Shown: positions 17,279 through 28,727 of the stretch, piece by piece | Position numbering within the stretch: position 1 is the first letter of the stretch | Layout: each line of letters begins with the position of its first letter | Origin: Hyphomicrobiales bacterium | Lineage (GTDB): Bacteria > Pseudomonadota > Alphaproteobacteria > Rhizobiales > Rhizobiaceae | Assembly: GCA_900468625.1 (NCBI GenBank) | Contig: UBUL01000019.1 | Location: forward strand, 186,001-250,000 | DNA length: 64,000 nucleotides | Direction: 5' to 3' | Position numbers and translations under genes: made by a program | The notes under the pieces: model-generated | The model's input: the letters and a program-made list of their open reading frames with translations, nothing else | The model's database searches: none | What the model was told of the DNA's origin: nothing

Positions 17279-18264
17279 TGGACATTATTGGCTACGGCGC
17301 TTTCTTCCTGACGACCGCGCTGATCTTTTCCTTCATCACGCTCGGCCTGAACCTGCAATGGGGCCTGACCGGCCTCTTCAATGTCGGGCTCGCCGGCTTC
17401 GTTGCCGTCGGCGCCTATACCTCGGCCCTGCTGACGACGCCTGATACGGCCGGGCGGTTCGGCGGGTTCGATCTGCCGATCCTCGTCGGCTGGCTCGGCG
17501 CGATGATTATCGCCGGTCTTGCGGCCGCCATCATCGGTGTGGCGACGCTCCGGCTGAAATCCGATTATCTGGCGATCACCACCTTCGGTGTGGCCGTCGT
17601 CGTCCAGCTCGTGGCGCTGAATGCGCAGAAACTGACCGGCGGTCCCTTCGGCATCGGCTTCATTCCGCGCCCATTCTCAAGCCTTGCCGAAACGCCGCTA
17701 CTTTTCAATTTGGCCAATCTCGGCGTCGTGACTATCGTGATTGTGATCGTTTACTTCGCGCTTGAGCATCTGGCGAAAAGCCCCTGGGGGCGCGTCCTAA
17801 AGGCGCTCCGCGAGGACGAACGCGCTGCCATTTCGCTTGGAAAGAGCGCCCGCTTCTACCGCGTACAGGCCTTTGCCGTCGGCGGTGCGATCATGGGACT
17901 GGCCGGCGCCATACAGGCACATTTCATCGGCTTCATCGCGCCGGACAATTACCTTCCGATCCTGACCTTTCAGGTCTGGGTCATGCTGATCGTCGGCGGT
18001 TCCGGCAGCAACAAGGGTGCTATCGTCGGCAGCGTTCTGGTCTGGGCGATCTGGGCCGGCTCCGGTGCGCTGACGAGTATTCTCTTTTCGCCCGAACAGC
18101 AGGCTCGTGCGGCATCGCTGCAGATCGTGGCAATCGGCGTCATGCTCTGCATCATCCTGCTGGTGCGTCCTGGCGGCCTGTTCGGTGATATGCGGCGGCG
18201 GCAATCGGCGGCCGCCCCGCAACAAAAAACGGCCGTGGATGAGCTGAGCGACAGGGCCTCGTAG
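17275..18264 (+). CDS. ABC transporter permease, LivM type
   Basis: A 329-residue inner-membrane permease. LTGLFNVGLAGFVAVGAYTSALL and LRLKSDYLAITTFGVA are LivM marks, and a polar glutamine-rich tail ends the protein. ATG 17275 overlaps the LivH stop as ATGA. The reading frame is fortuitously open far upstream through livH, but that part is a shadow. It completes the transporter whose binding protein is encoded on the other arm. Confidence 0.92.
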   Translation: MMDIIGYGAFFLTTALIFSFITLGLNLQWGLTGLFNVGLAGFVAVGAYTSALLTTPDTAGRFGGFDLPILVGWLGAMIIAGLAAAIIGVATLRLKSDYLAITTFGVAVVVQLVALNAQKLTGGPFGIGFIPRPFSSLAETPLLFNLANLGVVTIVIVIVYFALEHLAKSPWGRVLKALREDERAAISLGKSARFYRVQAFAVGGAIMGLAGAIQAHFIGFIAPDNYLPILTFQVWVMLIVGGSGSNKGAIVGSVLVWAIWAGSGALTSILFSPEQQARAASLQIVAIGVMLCIILLVRPGGLFGDMRRRQSAAAPQQKTAVDELSDRAS

Positions 18265-18447
18265 CGCTCACCGATTGACCACTGGTGAAAAGCAGGAGAA
18301 TGCGCATATGCTCCGCGGATCGCGCCGACATATGCCCTCGATGGAGTGGCCGAAGCGCACCAGTTCCAAGAGCGGCAAGGCCGTCGGAAAGGTCCTTGTC
18401 CGATTGCGGAACTCGTGATGCGTCTGTTTCAGACGTGTCCCGCCTAT

Positions 18448-19248
18448 TCACCACCAAGCGGTAACGGCTTTCGGTTCCAGGAACGCTTCCAGGCCGAACC
18501 CGCCGTACTTGCGAGCGAGTCCCGATTGCTTGAACCCGCCGGAGGGAGCGAGCGGCTCGTGCGGCGCGCCGTTGACGACGACGCGACCGCATTCCAGTCG
18601 ATCCGTAAGCGCCTGCATGCGTGCGGCGTCGGTGCCAGATAGGTCTAAAGTCCATACCGGGTGTCGTTTTCGATGGAGACGGCCTCGTCGTCGTCGACGT
18701 AGACGATGACCGACAGAACCGGACCGAATATTTCCTCGCGTGCGATCCGCATCTGGTTATCGACGCCGAAGAAAATCGTCGGCTTCGTAAATCAGCCGCG
18801 GTCCAATCCGCAAGGCCGTCCGGGGACCGCCCGTGAGGAGGCTGGCCCTCCCGCGTCCCAATTCGATATAGGGCTGGACGCGGTCGCACTGCTGCTGACT
18901 GACCATCGGAGCAATCATCACGTCCGGATCGTCGGGTGCACCGACCTTGAACGTTTCGATTTCCCGCTTCAGCCTGAATAGGATTTCATCTTGCCGATGG
19001 TTCGGTACCCGAATGCGGGTGCCGGCAACGCATGCCTGGCCGCTGTTTATGAAGCCCATCCGCAGTACGGCGGGGATGGCCAAGTCCAGATCGGCATCAT
19101 CGAGAACGGTGTTCGGACCTTTGCCGCCAAGCTCCAGCGTGACGCGCTTGAAGGTTTCGGCCGCGCCGCGCAGGATTTCCCTGCCGTCCGCCGTGGATCC
19201 GGTGAAGGTCACCTTCGCGATGTCAGGATGCCGGCTGAGTTCCGTCAA
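18448..19248 (-). pseudogene. Aldehyde dehydrogenase pseudogene
   Basis: Three frames on the minus strand together read as the C-terminal half of an aldehyde dehydrogenase. First, 19248-18800 carries VTFTGST, LELGGKGPN and NSGQACVAGTR with the catalytic Cys. Next, about 18790-18660 carries [14 protein letters not shown] and [10 protein letters not shown] and ends at a TAG. Last, about 18645-18448 carries GGFKQSGLARKYGGFGLEAF and ends in TGA. Two frameshifts, a stop and loss of the first about 200 codons make it non-functional. It lies just upstream of the LacI promoter. Confidence 0.85.
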
Positions 19249-19393
19249 GGAAAATATGGCTCAGCATTTAGATCGTTCCAATTCCCTTCCACAAAAAAGG
19301 CGAATAGAAATGGAGGTGTAGGAAAATTTATCCTGCAAATATATATGCTTATATGAAGAGAATTCACCACCGTGCCTGCGGCCACGTTTTATC

Positions 19394-19423
19394 TTGACTT
19401 TATTGGAACGTTCCAATTATGAA
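19394..19423 (+). promoter_or_regulatory. LacI-type promoter with operator between -35 and -10
   Basis: A -35-like TTGACT (19394-19399) and a -10-like TATGAA (19418-19423) are separated by 18 bases. The perfect 16-bp palindrome ATTGGAACGTTCCAAT (19402-19417) with a central CG, typical of LacI-family sites, fills that spacer. A weaker related half-site, ATCGTTCCAAT, lies at 19272-19282. This predicts autorepression of the LacI gene and perhaps the downstream operon. Confidence 0.7.
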
Positions 19424-19451
19424 TAAGCAGATGAGAGGCGTTGGAGGTGTC

Positions 19452-21499
<2,048 letters not shown>

Positions 21500-21505
21500 A
21501 CGAAC

Positions 21506-23119
21506 ATGAGCAAGCACATCACCCCGGCGCAAGCCGCAGCCCTCATTCCGGATGGCGCCATCGTCTCCGTTTCGTCATCGAGCGGTCTCGGCTGCCCAGA
21601 CCTCATGTTGAAGGCGATTGGCGAGCGCTTCGATACCACCGGTCACCCAAGGAATATCACGACGCTGCATCCGATCGCGGCCGGTGACATGAGCGGCATC
21701 AAGGGCGTCGATCACATCGCCAAGAAGGGCCTTCTCAAGAAGATCATCGGCGGTTCCTACCCGTCGGGTCCATCCAGCGCGGAGCCGCCGCTGATCTGGC
21801 AGATGATCACCAACAACGAGATTCCAGCCTACAATATTCCTTCGGGCATCATGTTCGATATCCACCGGGAAGCCGCCGCCAAGCGCCCGGGCGTTCTGAC
21901 GAAGGTCGGCATCGATACGTTCGTCGATCCGAACCGGCAGGGTTGCGCCATGAACGATCTCGGGGCCGAGGAACCCGTGGTCAAACGCGTCTCCTTCGAG
22001 GGCGACGACTACCTATTCTTCCCGTCGATCGCGCCGCAGGTCGCCATCGTCCGCGCGACGACCGCCGACGAGCGCGGCAATCTCACCTACGAACATGAAG
22101 GCGCCTATCTCGGTGGCCTCGATCAGGCGCTTGCCGCCCGCAACAACGGCGGCATCGTCATCGCTCAAGTCAAGCGCATAACGAAGGAAGGCTCGCTGAA
22201 GCCACACGACGTGCGCGTGCCTGGCATGCTCGTCGACTATGTCATCGTCGATCCCGATCAGAAGCAGACGACGCAGACGCTCTACGATCCGGCGATCTCC
22301 GGCGAGATCTTTCGGCCGCTCGACACTTTCCGGGTCCCGGAGTTCAACATCCAGAAGGTCATCGCCCGTCGTGTTGCGCAGGAACTGCAATCCGGAAGCT
22401 GCGTCAACCTTGGCTTCGGCATCTCGGCAAACGTGCCCCGCATTTTGATGGAAGAGGGTCTTCATGGCGCAGTAACCTGGGTGATCGAGCAGGGCGCCGT
22501 CGGTGGCGTTCCGCTTCTCGACTTCGCTTTCGGGTGCGCCTCGAACGCCGATGCCTACATGCCTTCGCCCTACCAGTTCACCTATTTCCAGGGAGCTGGT
22601 TTCGACGCCTCGCTGCTTTCCTTCCTGGAAATCGGCAGCGACGGCTCGGTCAACGTTTCCAAACTGTCATTCCGGCCGCATGTCACCGCCGGCGCCGGCG
22701 GTTTCGTTGACATCACGGCGCGGGCGAAGAAGATTGTTTTCTCCGGAATGTTCAACGCGGGTGCCAAGCTCGCGATCGCAGGAGGCAGGCTTGTGATCGA
22801 GAAAGAAGGCAAGCTCAAGAAACTGGTCAACGAGGTCGAGCACGTCACCTTTTCGGGCAAGCGCGCGATCGAACAGGGGCAGGACATCACCTATGTCACC
22901 GAGCGCTGCGTCATGAAACTGACGCCGCAGGGCATCGTGGTGACGGAGATCGCCGCGGGTATCGATCTCCAGGAACATATCCTCGAGCAGTCCGAATTTC
23001 CGCTGATCGTTTCCGGAGATCTCAAGGTCATGGACTCGAACCTCTTTGCCGAGGCCGACATTGGTCTGTCGCTTCAAAAGAAGCGCGCTCGCGTTCTGGA
23101 GGGCACCTTCAATGGCTAG
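21506..23119 (+). CDS. Fused alpha-beta CoA-transferase (propionate/acetoacetate CoA-transferase type)
   Basis: A 537-residue family I CoA-transferase with both halves in one chain, like YdiF or Pct. The N-terminal half (about 1-280) has PDGAIVSVSSSSGLGCPD, and the C-terminal half (about 290-520) has VNLGFGISANVPRIL and VIEQGAVGG, where the glutamate is the likely covalent catalytic residue. It would activate a carboxylate using acetyl-CoA or succinyl-CoA. It starts 6 bases after the dehydrogenase and overlaps the next gene by 8 bases. Its presence in a sugar-type operon implies an acid intermediate that must be thioesterified. Confidence 0.88.
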   Translation: MSKHITPAQAAALIPDGAIVSVSSSSGLGCPDLMLKAIGERFDTTGHPRNITTLHPIAAGDMSGIKGVDHIAKKGLLKKIIGGSYPSGPSSAEPPLIWQMITNNEIPAYNIPSGIMFDIHREAAAKRPGVLTKVGIDTFVDPNRQGCAMNDLGAEEPVVKRVSFEGDDYLFFPSIAPQVAIVRATTADERGNLTYEHEGAYLGGLDQALAARNNGGIVIAQVKRITKEGSLKPHDVRVPGMLVDYVIVDPDQKQTTQTLYDPAISGEIFRPLDTFRVPEFNIQKVIARRVAQELQSGSCVNLGFGISANVPRILMEEGLHGAVTWVIEQGAVGGVPLLDFAFGCASNADAYMPSPYQFTYFQGAGFDASLLSFLEIGSDGSVNVSKLSFRPHVTAGAGGFVDITARAKKIVFSGMFNAGAKLAIAGGRLVIEKEGKLKKLVNEVEHVTFSGKRAIEQGQDITYVTERCVMKLTPQGIVVTEIAAGIDLQEHILEQSEFPLIVSGDLKVMDSNLFAEADIGLSLQKKRARVLEGTFNG

Positions 23120-23891
23120 CGGCACGGTGAAGATCGATGTGGAAGGCCACGTCGCGACGCTGACGGTTTCGCGGCCTGAAAAGCTAAACGCACTCGACCT
23201 CGACATGCTGAAAGCGTTGTCCGATGCCGCTGACGAAGTGGAAGCCAACGCAAATGTTCGCGTCGCCATCCTGACCGGCGAAGGCAAGGGGTTCTCGGCC
23301 GGCGGCGACATCAAGGCCTGGGGTGGAATGCGACCCGAAGAGTTCGGTCATGCCTGGGTCCGTCACGGTCATCGCATCTTCGAGCGGCTCGCAACGCTTC
23401 GCGTCCCGCTTATCGCAGCGCTCAATGGTCACGCGCTTGGCGGCGGGCTTGAGCTTGCGGGCGTCGCCGACATTCGTATTGCCGAGGAGCAGATCAAGAT
23501 TGGTCTTCCCGAGACGGGTCTTGGCATGGTTCCCGGCTGGTCCGGGACCCAGCGTTTGGTGAAGCGCTTCGGCGCCCAGCTTGTGCGCCGGATGGCTCTT
23601 GGCGGAGAGATATTCACCGCCGGCGAGGCACGTGCTTTCGGCATCGTCGATGCAGTCACAACGACAGGTAACGCCGCCGCGGCGGCCAAGGAATATGCGG
23701 CGCGTATCGCGGCTCGCGGTCCGGCCGCGCTCGAAGTCGTCAAACTCATGATCGCCTCCGCAAATGGCGAGGACAACGGGACCGCCGTCGAGGCGCTGGG
23801 CTCGATCCTTGTTGCGAAGACGGGTGACCTAAAGGAGGGAGTGGCTTCCTTCACGCAGAAGCGCCCCGCACAGTTCAAAGGAGAATGGTAA
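23112..23891 (+). CDS. Enoyl-CoA hydratase/isomerase-family (crotonase) protein
   Basis: A 259-residue crotonase-fold protein. VSRPEKLNALDLDML and EGKGFSAGGDIKAWGG form the CoA-binding and first oxyanion elements; ALNGHALGGGLELAG supplies the second. The general acid/base region reads GLPETGLGMVPGWSGTQRL. The fold covers hydratases, isomerases, dehalogenases and C-C hydrolases, so the step is not fixed. It directly follows the CoA-transferase and likely acts on its product. ATG 23112 is used. Confidence 0.87.
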   Translation: MASGTVKIDVEGHVATLTVSRPEKLNALDLDMLKALSDAADEVEANANVRVAILTGEGKGFSAGGDIKAWGGMRPEEFGHAWVRHGHRIFERLATLRVPLIAALNGHALGGGLELAGVADIRIAEEQIKIGLPETGLGMVPGWSGTQRLVKRFGAQLVRRMALGGEIFTAGEARAFGIVDAVTTTGNAAAAAKEYAARIAARGPAALEVVKLMIASANGEDNGTAVEALGSILVAKTGDLKEGVASFTQKRPAQFKGEW

Positions 23892-25411
23892 TGACGGTTC
23901 TGGTTGCTCCCAAGGCTCTCGCCGATCACAGGGCGCGCGATTTCAAGATGCTGATCGGCGGCAAGTGGGAAGCCGGCAGCATCCAGCCAATGGAACGTGT
24001 GGCACCGAGCCACGGCGTCGTCGTCAGCCGCTATCCGACGGGCACGAAGGCGGATGCCGAACGCGCGATTGCCGCCGCACGCAAGGCCTTTGATCAGGGA
24101 CCTTGGCCCCGGATGACCGCGTCCGAACGGTCTGCCGTTCTTCTGAAGGCCGCCGATCTGATCGCTGCTCGCTCCGAGGAACTCGCCTATCTCGACGCCA
24201 TCGAAGCCGGAAAGCCGATCTCCCAGGTTCGCGGGGAGATCGCTGGCTCTGTTGACATCTGGCGCTATGCCGCGGCACTCGCCCGCGACCTGCATGGCGA
24301 GAGCTATAATACGCTCGGCGACGGCACGCTGGGCGTCGTTCTTCGTGAAGCCATCGGCGTGGTCTCGATCATCACACCGTGGAATTTCCCGTTCCTGATC
24401 GTCGGTCAGAAACTGCCTTTTGCCCTTGCCGCCGGCTGCACGACCGTCGTCAAACCTTCCGAACTTACCTCCGGGTCGACGCTCCTGCTGGGCGAGATTC
24501 TGCAAGAGGCCGGCCTCCCGGATGGTGCGGTCAACATCGTCACCGGCACCGGACCGGACGTGGGGGCCATCATGACAACGCATCCGCATGTCGATATGGT
24601 GTCCTTCACCGGTTCGACGGGGGTGGGCAAGCTGACCATGACCAACGCTGCCCAGACACTGAAGAAGGTCTCGCTCGAGCTCGGCGGCAAGAACCCGCAG
24701 ATCGTCTTCCCAGACGCGGATTTCGATGCCTTCATCGACGCTGCCGTATTCGGCGCTTACTTCAATGCAGGCGAATGCTGCAATGCCGGTTCTCGACTGA
24801 TCCTGCACAGGGCCATCGCATCGGACGTCGTCAAGCGCATTGCCGAGCTGGCGAAGGACGTCAAGGTTGGCGATCCGCTCGATCCAAGCACTCAGGTCGG
24901 CGCCATCATCACGCGGCAGCACCTGGAAAAGATCAATACCTACCTGACCGGCGCCAAGAGCAGCGGCGCGCGGATCGCTCACGGCGGCGAACCGCTTGAT
25001 TTCGGCATGGGGCAGTTCATGGCCCCCACCATTCTCGAAGCTGTCACGCCGGACATGGCGGTTGCGCGCGAGGAAGTGTTCGGGCCAGTCCTTTCCGTTC
25101 TAACATTCGAGACAACCGCTGAAGCGATCGAGATCGCAAACTCTATCGACTACGGCCTTTCGGCCGGCGTGTGGAGCCGCGACTTCGACACGTGCCTGAC
25201 GATCGGCAGAAAGGTTCGCGCCGGGACAGTCTGGATGAACACCTTCATGGACGGTGCTTCGGAACTTCCTTTCGGCGGGTACAAGCAGTCCGGCCTCGGC
25301 CGCGAGCTGGGCCGCCATGCCGTCGAGGATTACACCGAGACCAAGACGCTCAACATGCACATCGGCGCCAGGACGAATTGGTGGATGCCGAAGAAGGGAA
25401 CGCTGGGCTGA
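23891..25411 (+). CDS. NAD(P)-dependent aldehyde dehydrogenase
   Basis: A 506-residue enzyme. [42 protein letters not shown] (catalytic Glu, about 265) and [12 protein letters not shown] (catalytic Cys, about 300) are all present, as is the [10 protein letters not shown] and [16 protein letters not shown]-terminal region. ATG 23891 has AGGAG 7 bases upstream; ATG 23885 has no room for one. It oxidises an aldehyde intermediate. It is complete, unlike the pseudogene at 18.4-19.2 kb. Confidence 0.92.
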   Translation: MTVLVAPKALADHRARDFKMLIGGKWEAGSIQPMERVAPSHGVVVSRYPTGTKADAERAIAAARKAFDQGPWPRMTASERSAVLLKAADLIAARSEELAYLDAIEAGKPISQVRGEIAGSVDIWRYAAALARDLHGESYNTLGDGTLGVVLREAIGVVSIITPWNFPFLIVGQKLPFALAAGCTTVVKPSELTSGSTLLLGEILQEAGLPDGAVNIVTGTGPDVGAIMTTHPHVDMVSFTGSTGVGKLTMTNAAQTLKKVSLELGGKNPQIVFPDADFDAFIDAAVFGAYFNAGECCNAGSRLILHRAIASDVVKRIAELAKDVKVGDPLDPSTQVGAIITRQHLEKINTYLTGAKSSGARIAHGGEPLDFGMGQFMAPTILEAVTPDMAVAREEVFGPVLSVLTFETTAEAIEIANSIDYGLSAGVWSRDFDTCLTIGRKVRAGTVWMNTFMDGASELPFGGYKQSGLGRELGRHAVEDYTETKTLNMHIGARTNWWMPKKGTLG

Positions 25412-25449
25412 GCCGGCAACAGGACTACGCCCGAGGAGGGCGGGTGATC

Positions 25450-25472
25450 GGTGCGGGAATGGGTCCCGCACC
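25450..25472 (+). repeat. Stem-loop upstream of the sugar-binding-protein gene
   Basis: Arms GGTGCGGGA (25450-25458) and TCCCGCACC (25464-25472) pair perfectly around a 5-base loop. No T-run follows, so it is not a standard terminator. It lies between the aldehyde dehydrogenase stop and the binding-protein start and may protect or process the mRNA. Confidence 0.65.
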
Positions 25473-25496
25473 TCAAACTTGCACTGGGAGGATTCA

Positions 25497-26759
25497 ATGC
25501 GCAAGTTTCTAACATCTACCGCTGTGATCGCACTTGCATTTGCTGGTGCCACCGCTGTGGTACACGCCGCTGACGTGAAAGAAGTGCAGATGCTGCACTG
25601 GTGGACGTCGGGCGGCGAGGCTGCGGCACTCAATGTCCTGAAGCAGGACCTGGCCAAGGAAGGCTACGCCTGGAAGGACGTTCCGGTCGCAGGCGGTGGC
25701 GGTGACGCTGCAATGACCGCGCTGAAAGCGATGGTTGCTGCCGGCAATTATCCGACCGCCTCACAGATGCTCGGCTATACCGTTCTCGACTATGCCCAGG
25801 CCGGGGTCATGGGTGATCTGACCGCAACCGCAAAAAAGGAAGGCTGGGACAAGTCTGTTCCGGCGGCGCTGCAGAAGTTTGCCGTATACGATGGCAAATG
25901 GGTCGCAGCCCCAGTCAACGTTCACTCGGTGAACTGGCTATGGATCAACAAGGCCGTCATGGACAAGATCGGTGGCACTGAGCCGAAGACGTTCGACGAC
26001 CTGATCGCACTGCTCGACAAGGCGAAGGCTGCCGGTGTCGTTCCGCTTGCTCTCGGCGGACAGAACTGGCAGGAAGCGACGATGTTCGACTCGATCGTGG
26101 AGGCGACGGGCGGTCCCGCGTTCTACAAGAAGGCGATGAACGACCTCGACGAGGAGGCGCTGAAGTCGGACACGATGAAGAAATCGTTCGACAATCTCGC
26201 CAAGATCATCAAGTACGTCGACCCGAATTTCTCCGGTCGTGACTGGAACCTCGCGACCGCGATGGTCATCAAGGGCGATGCGCTCGTGCAGGTCATGGGC
26301 GACTGGGCCAAGGGCGAATTCGTTGCCGCCAAGAAGACCCCGAACAAGGACTTCCTGTGCTATCGCTTCCCCGGCACCGAAGGCAGCGTGATCTACAACT
26401 CTGACATGTTCGGCATGTTCAACGTGCCTGACGATCGCAAGGCGGCGCAGGTTGCGCTTGCAACGGCGACACTGTCGAAGAGCTTCCAGTCAGCCTTCAA
26501 CGTCGTCAAGGGCTCGGTTCCTGCCCGTACCGACGTTCCCGATACCGACTTCGACGCCTGCGGCAAGAAGGGCATCGCGGACCTGAAGGCTGCCAACGAG
26601 AAGGGCACGCTATTCGGTTCGCTGGCGCAAGGTTATGGCGCGCCTCCGGCAATCGCAAACGCCTACAAGGACGTCGTCTCGAAGTTCGTCCATGGCCAGA
26701 TCAAGACCTCGGACGAAGCTGTCAAGCAACTCGTCCAGGCAATCGACGACGCACGCTAA
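25497..26759 (+). CDS. CUT1 sugar ABC transporter substrate-binding protein
   Basis: A 420-residue periplasmic binding protein with a signal peptide ([20 protein letters not shown], cut after VHA). The mature start [18 protein letters not shown] and [19 protein letters not shown] match the glucose/mannose-type (GtsA-like) group. ATG 25497 follows GGGAGGATTCA. It is followed by two permeases and an ATPase. It is bracketed by perfect hairpins at 25450-25472 and 26774-26798, as expected for a component made in excess. Confidence 0.92.
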   Translation: MRKFLTSTAVIALAFAGATAVVHAADVKEVQMLHWWTSGGEAAALNVLKQDLAKEGYAWKDVPVAGGGGDAAMTALKAMVAAGNYPTASQMLGYTVLDYAQAGVMGDLTATAKKEGWDKSVPAALQKFAVYDGKWVAAPVNVHSVNWLWINKAVMDKIGGTEPKTFDDLIALLDKAKAAGVVPLALGGQNWQEATMFDSIVEATGGPAFYKKAMNDLDEEALKSDTMKKSFDNLAKIIKYVDPNFSGRDWNLATAMVIKGDALVQVMGDWAKGEFVAAKKTPNKDFLCYRFPGTEGSVIYNSDMFGMFNVPDDRKAAQVALATATLSKSFQSAFNVVKGSVPARTDVPDTDFDACGKKGIADLKAANEKGTLFGSLAQGYGAPPAIANAYKDVVSKFVHGQIKTSDEAVKQLVQAIDDAR

Positions 26760-26773
26760 GTGCGGCTGAAAGT

Positions 26774-26798
26774 CTTCCCCGCGGAAATCGCGGGGAAG
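26774..26798 (+). repeat. Intra-operon stem-loop downstream of the binding-protein gene
   Basis: Arms CTTCCCCGCG (26774-26783) and CGCGGGGAAG (26789-26798) pair perfectly around GAAAT. It lies between the binding protein and the first permease. By analogy with malE-malF, such a hairpin may stabilise the upstream message and lower expression of the permeases. No T-run follows. Confidence 0.7.
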
Positions 26799-26833
26799 AT
26801 GCCCGGTCGAGACGCCCCGAAGGGATGACTACC

Positions 26834-27781
26834 ATGAGCACTGTCGCTACCACCGAACCAATTCTCGCGCGCGGGAAGCGCACGTCCATACGCACGCGGA
26901 TGCAGAACGCGCTTCCGCAGATCGTGCTTGCCCCAAGCTTCGCGATTACCATCATCTTCGTGTATGGCTTTATCGCATGGACGGCCTATCTGTCCTTCAC
27001 GAATTCGAAGACCTTTCCGTCCTACGCCCTGACCGGCGCGCGTGCCTACCAGCGCCTGTGGCGCTGGACTTTCGAAAGCGATCCGCCGTCAAGTTGGTAC
27101 ACGTCCATCACCAACATGGGCATCTTTGGCGTGCTTTATGTCGGCATCTGCCTGGCACTCGGCTTGTTTCTGGCGATCGTGCTGGATCAGAAGATCCGGG
27201 GCGAGGGCATCCTGCGACCGATTTTCCTGTATCCGATGGCGCTGTCGTTCATCGTCACCGGCGTTGCCTGGAAATGGTTCCTCGATCCGGGTCTCGGCCT
27301 TGAGCAGACGCTGCATCACTTCGGCTGGACGAGCTTCCATTTCGACTGGATCAAGAACAAGGACTTCGTCATCTATACCGTCGTCATTGCCGGCGTATGG
27401 CAGGCCTCCGGCTTCGTCATGGCAATGTTCCTTGCGGGCCTGCGCGGCATCGACAGCGAGATCATGAAGGCCGCCCAGATCGACGGCGCGACGACCGTTC
27501 AACTCTATCGCCGCATCATCATTCCGTTGCTGCGCCCTGTCTTCTTGTCGGCCTTCATCGTGCTTGCTCACATGGCGATCAAGTCCTACGACCTTGTCGT
27601 GGCTCTGACCTCCGGCGGGCCGGGCGGCTCGGCGTGGCTGCCATCCAACTTCATGTATGAATACACCTTCAAGCGCAACGAGATGGCCGTCGGTTCGGCG
27701 AGCGCGATCATCATGCTGATGACGATCTCCGCAATCATCGTTCCGTACCTCTATTCCGAACTGAAGGAGAAGGCGCGATGA
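26834..27781 (+). CDS. CUT1 sugar ABC transporter permease, first subunit (MalF/GtsB type)
   Basis: A 315-residue permease with six predicted membrane segments. A first helix follows a polar N-terminus (APSFAITIIFVYGFIAW), and the EAA loop reads EIMKAAQIDGATTVQLYRRI, the coupling site for the ATPase. ATG 26834 has AAGGGATG about 10 bases upstream; ATG 26825 has none. Overlaps the next permease as ATGA. Confidence 0.9.
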   Translation: MSTVATTEPILARGKRTSIRTRMQNALPQIVLAPSFAITIIFVYGFIAWTAYLSFTNSKTFPSYALTGARAYQRLWRWTFESDPPSSWYTSITNMGIFGVLYVGICLALGLFLAIVLDQKIRGEGILRPIFLYPMALSFIVTGVAWKWFLDPGLGLEQTLHHFGWTSFHFDWIKNKDFVIYTVVIAGVWQASGFVMAMFLAGLRGIDSEIMKAAQIDGATTVQLYRRIIIPLLRPVFLSAFIVLAHMAIKSYDLVVALTSGGPGGSAWLPSNFMYEYTFKRNEMAVGSASAIIMLMTISAIIVPYLYSELKEKAR

Positions 27782-28722
27782 CCTCGATTTCCACCCCGTC
27801 TTCACCATCGCAAGGCATCGCCAGCAGTCGATGGATCAGCCGCACGATCATCTATGGTCTGCTGGTCATATTCGCGATCCTCTACCTGATGCCGCTGTTC
27901 GTCATGCTGGTTACCTCGTTCAAGACGATGGACGAGATCCAGAACGGCAACATGTTGGCCTTGCCGCAGTCGCCGACCATCGATCCCTGGTTCAAGGCCT
28001 GGGGCGAGGCATGTGTTGGTCTGACGTGCACAGGCATCAAGGGCTACTTCTGGAATTCGATCAAGATGGTTGTGCCGGCCGTTGCGATCTCCACCATTAT
28101 GGGCGCGTTGAACGGCTACATTCTGACGAAGTGGCGTTTTCCAGGCCACACGCTGATCTTCGGGTTGATGCTGTTTGCCTGCTTCATTCCGTTCCAGTCG
28201 GTACTCCTTCCCATGGCGACCATTCTTGGCAACCTCGGTCGGTTCGGAGCGACGTTGCGTAACGAGATCGGCATGTCGCTGGGCTTCGGCAACTCGACGG
28301 TCAATCTCGTCATCGTCCATGTCATCTATGGTCTCGGCTTCACGACGCTCTTCTTCCGCAACTACTACGAGGCGTTTCCGAACGAGCTCGTGCGCGCAGC
28401 CCAGGTCGACGGAGCGAGCTTCTTCCAGATCTTCCGCCGCATCATGCTGCCGAACTCGCTGCCGATCATCGTCGTCACGGTCATCTACCAGTTCACCAAT
28501 ATCTGGAACGACTTCCTGTTTGCGTCGGCTTACGCTGGCTCGGGCGACTCGATGCCAATGACGGTTGCTCTCAACAACGTCGTCAACACCTCGACCGGCG
28601 TGGTCGAGTACAACGTCAACATGGCCGCCGCGATGATCGCCGCCATGCCGACCCTCATCGTCTATATCGTCGCCGGCCGCTACTTCGTTCGCGGTCTGAT
28701 GGCGGGCGCTGTCAAAGGATAA
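27778..28722 (+). CDS. CUT1 sugar ABC transporter permease, second subunit (MalG/GtsC type)
   Basis: A 314-residue permease with six membrane segments, beginning with a polar region then YGLLVIFAILYLMPLFVMLV. The EAA loop is NELVRAAQVDGASFFQIFRRI and the family PxxxxxxxxxFxxxWNDFLF motif is present. ATG 27778 overlaps the previous stop. Confidence 0.9.
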   Translation: MTSISTPSSPSQGIASSRWISRTIIYGLLVIFAILYLMPLFVMLVTSFKTMDEIQNGNMLALPQSPTIDPWFKAWGEACVGLTCTGIKGYFWNSIKMVVPAVAISTIMGALNGYILTKWRFPGHTLIFGLMLFACFIPFQSVLLPMATILGNLGRFGATLRNEIGMSLGFGNSTVNLVIVHVIYGLGFTTLFFRNYYEAFPNELVRAAQVDGASFFQIFRRIMLPNSLPIIVVTVIYQFTNIWNDFLFASAYAGSGDSMPMTVALNNVVNTSTGVVEYNVNMAAAMIAAMPTLIVYIVAGRYFVRGLMAGAVKG

Positions 28723-28727
28723 TCATA

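Noticed and set aside
18421..18435. A terminator hairpin after LivM
   Set aside because: The 6-bp stem with a 3-base loop lies 157 bases beyond the stop and is not followed by a T-run.
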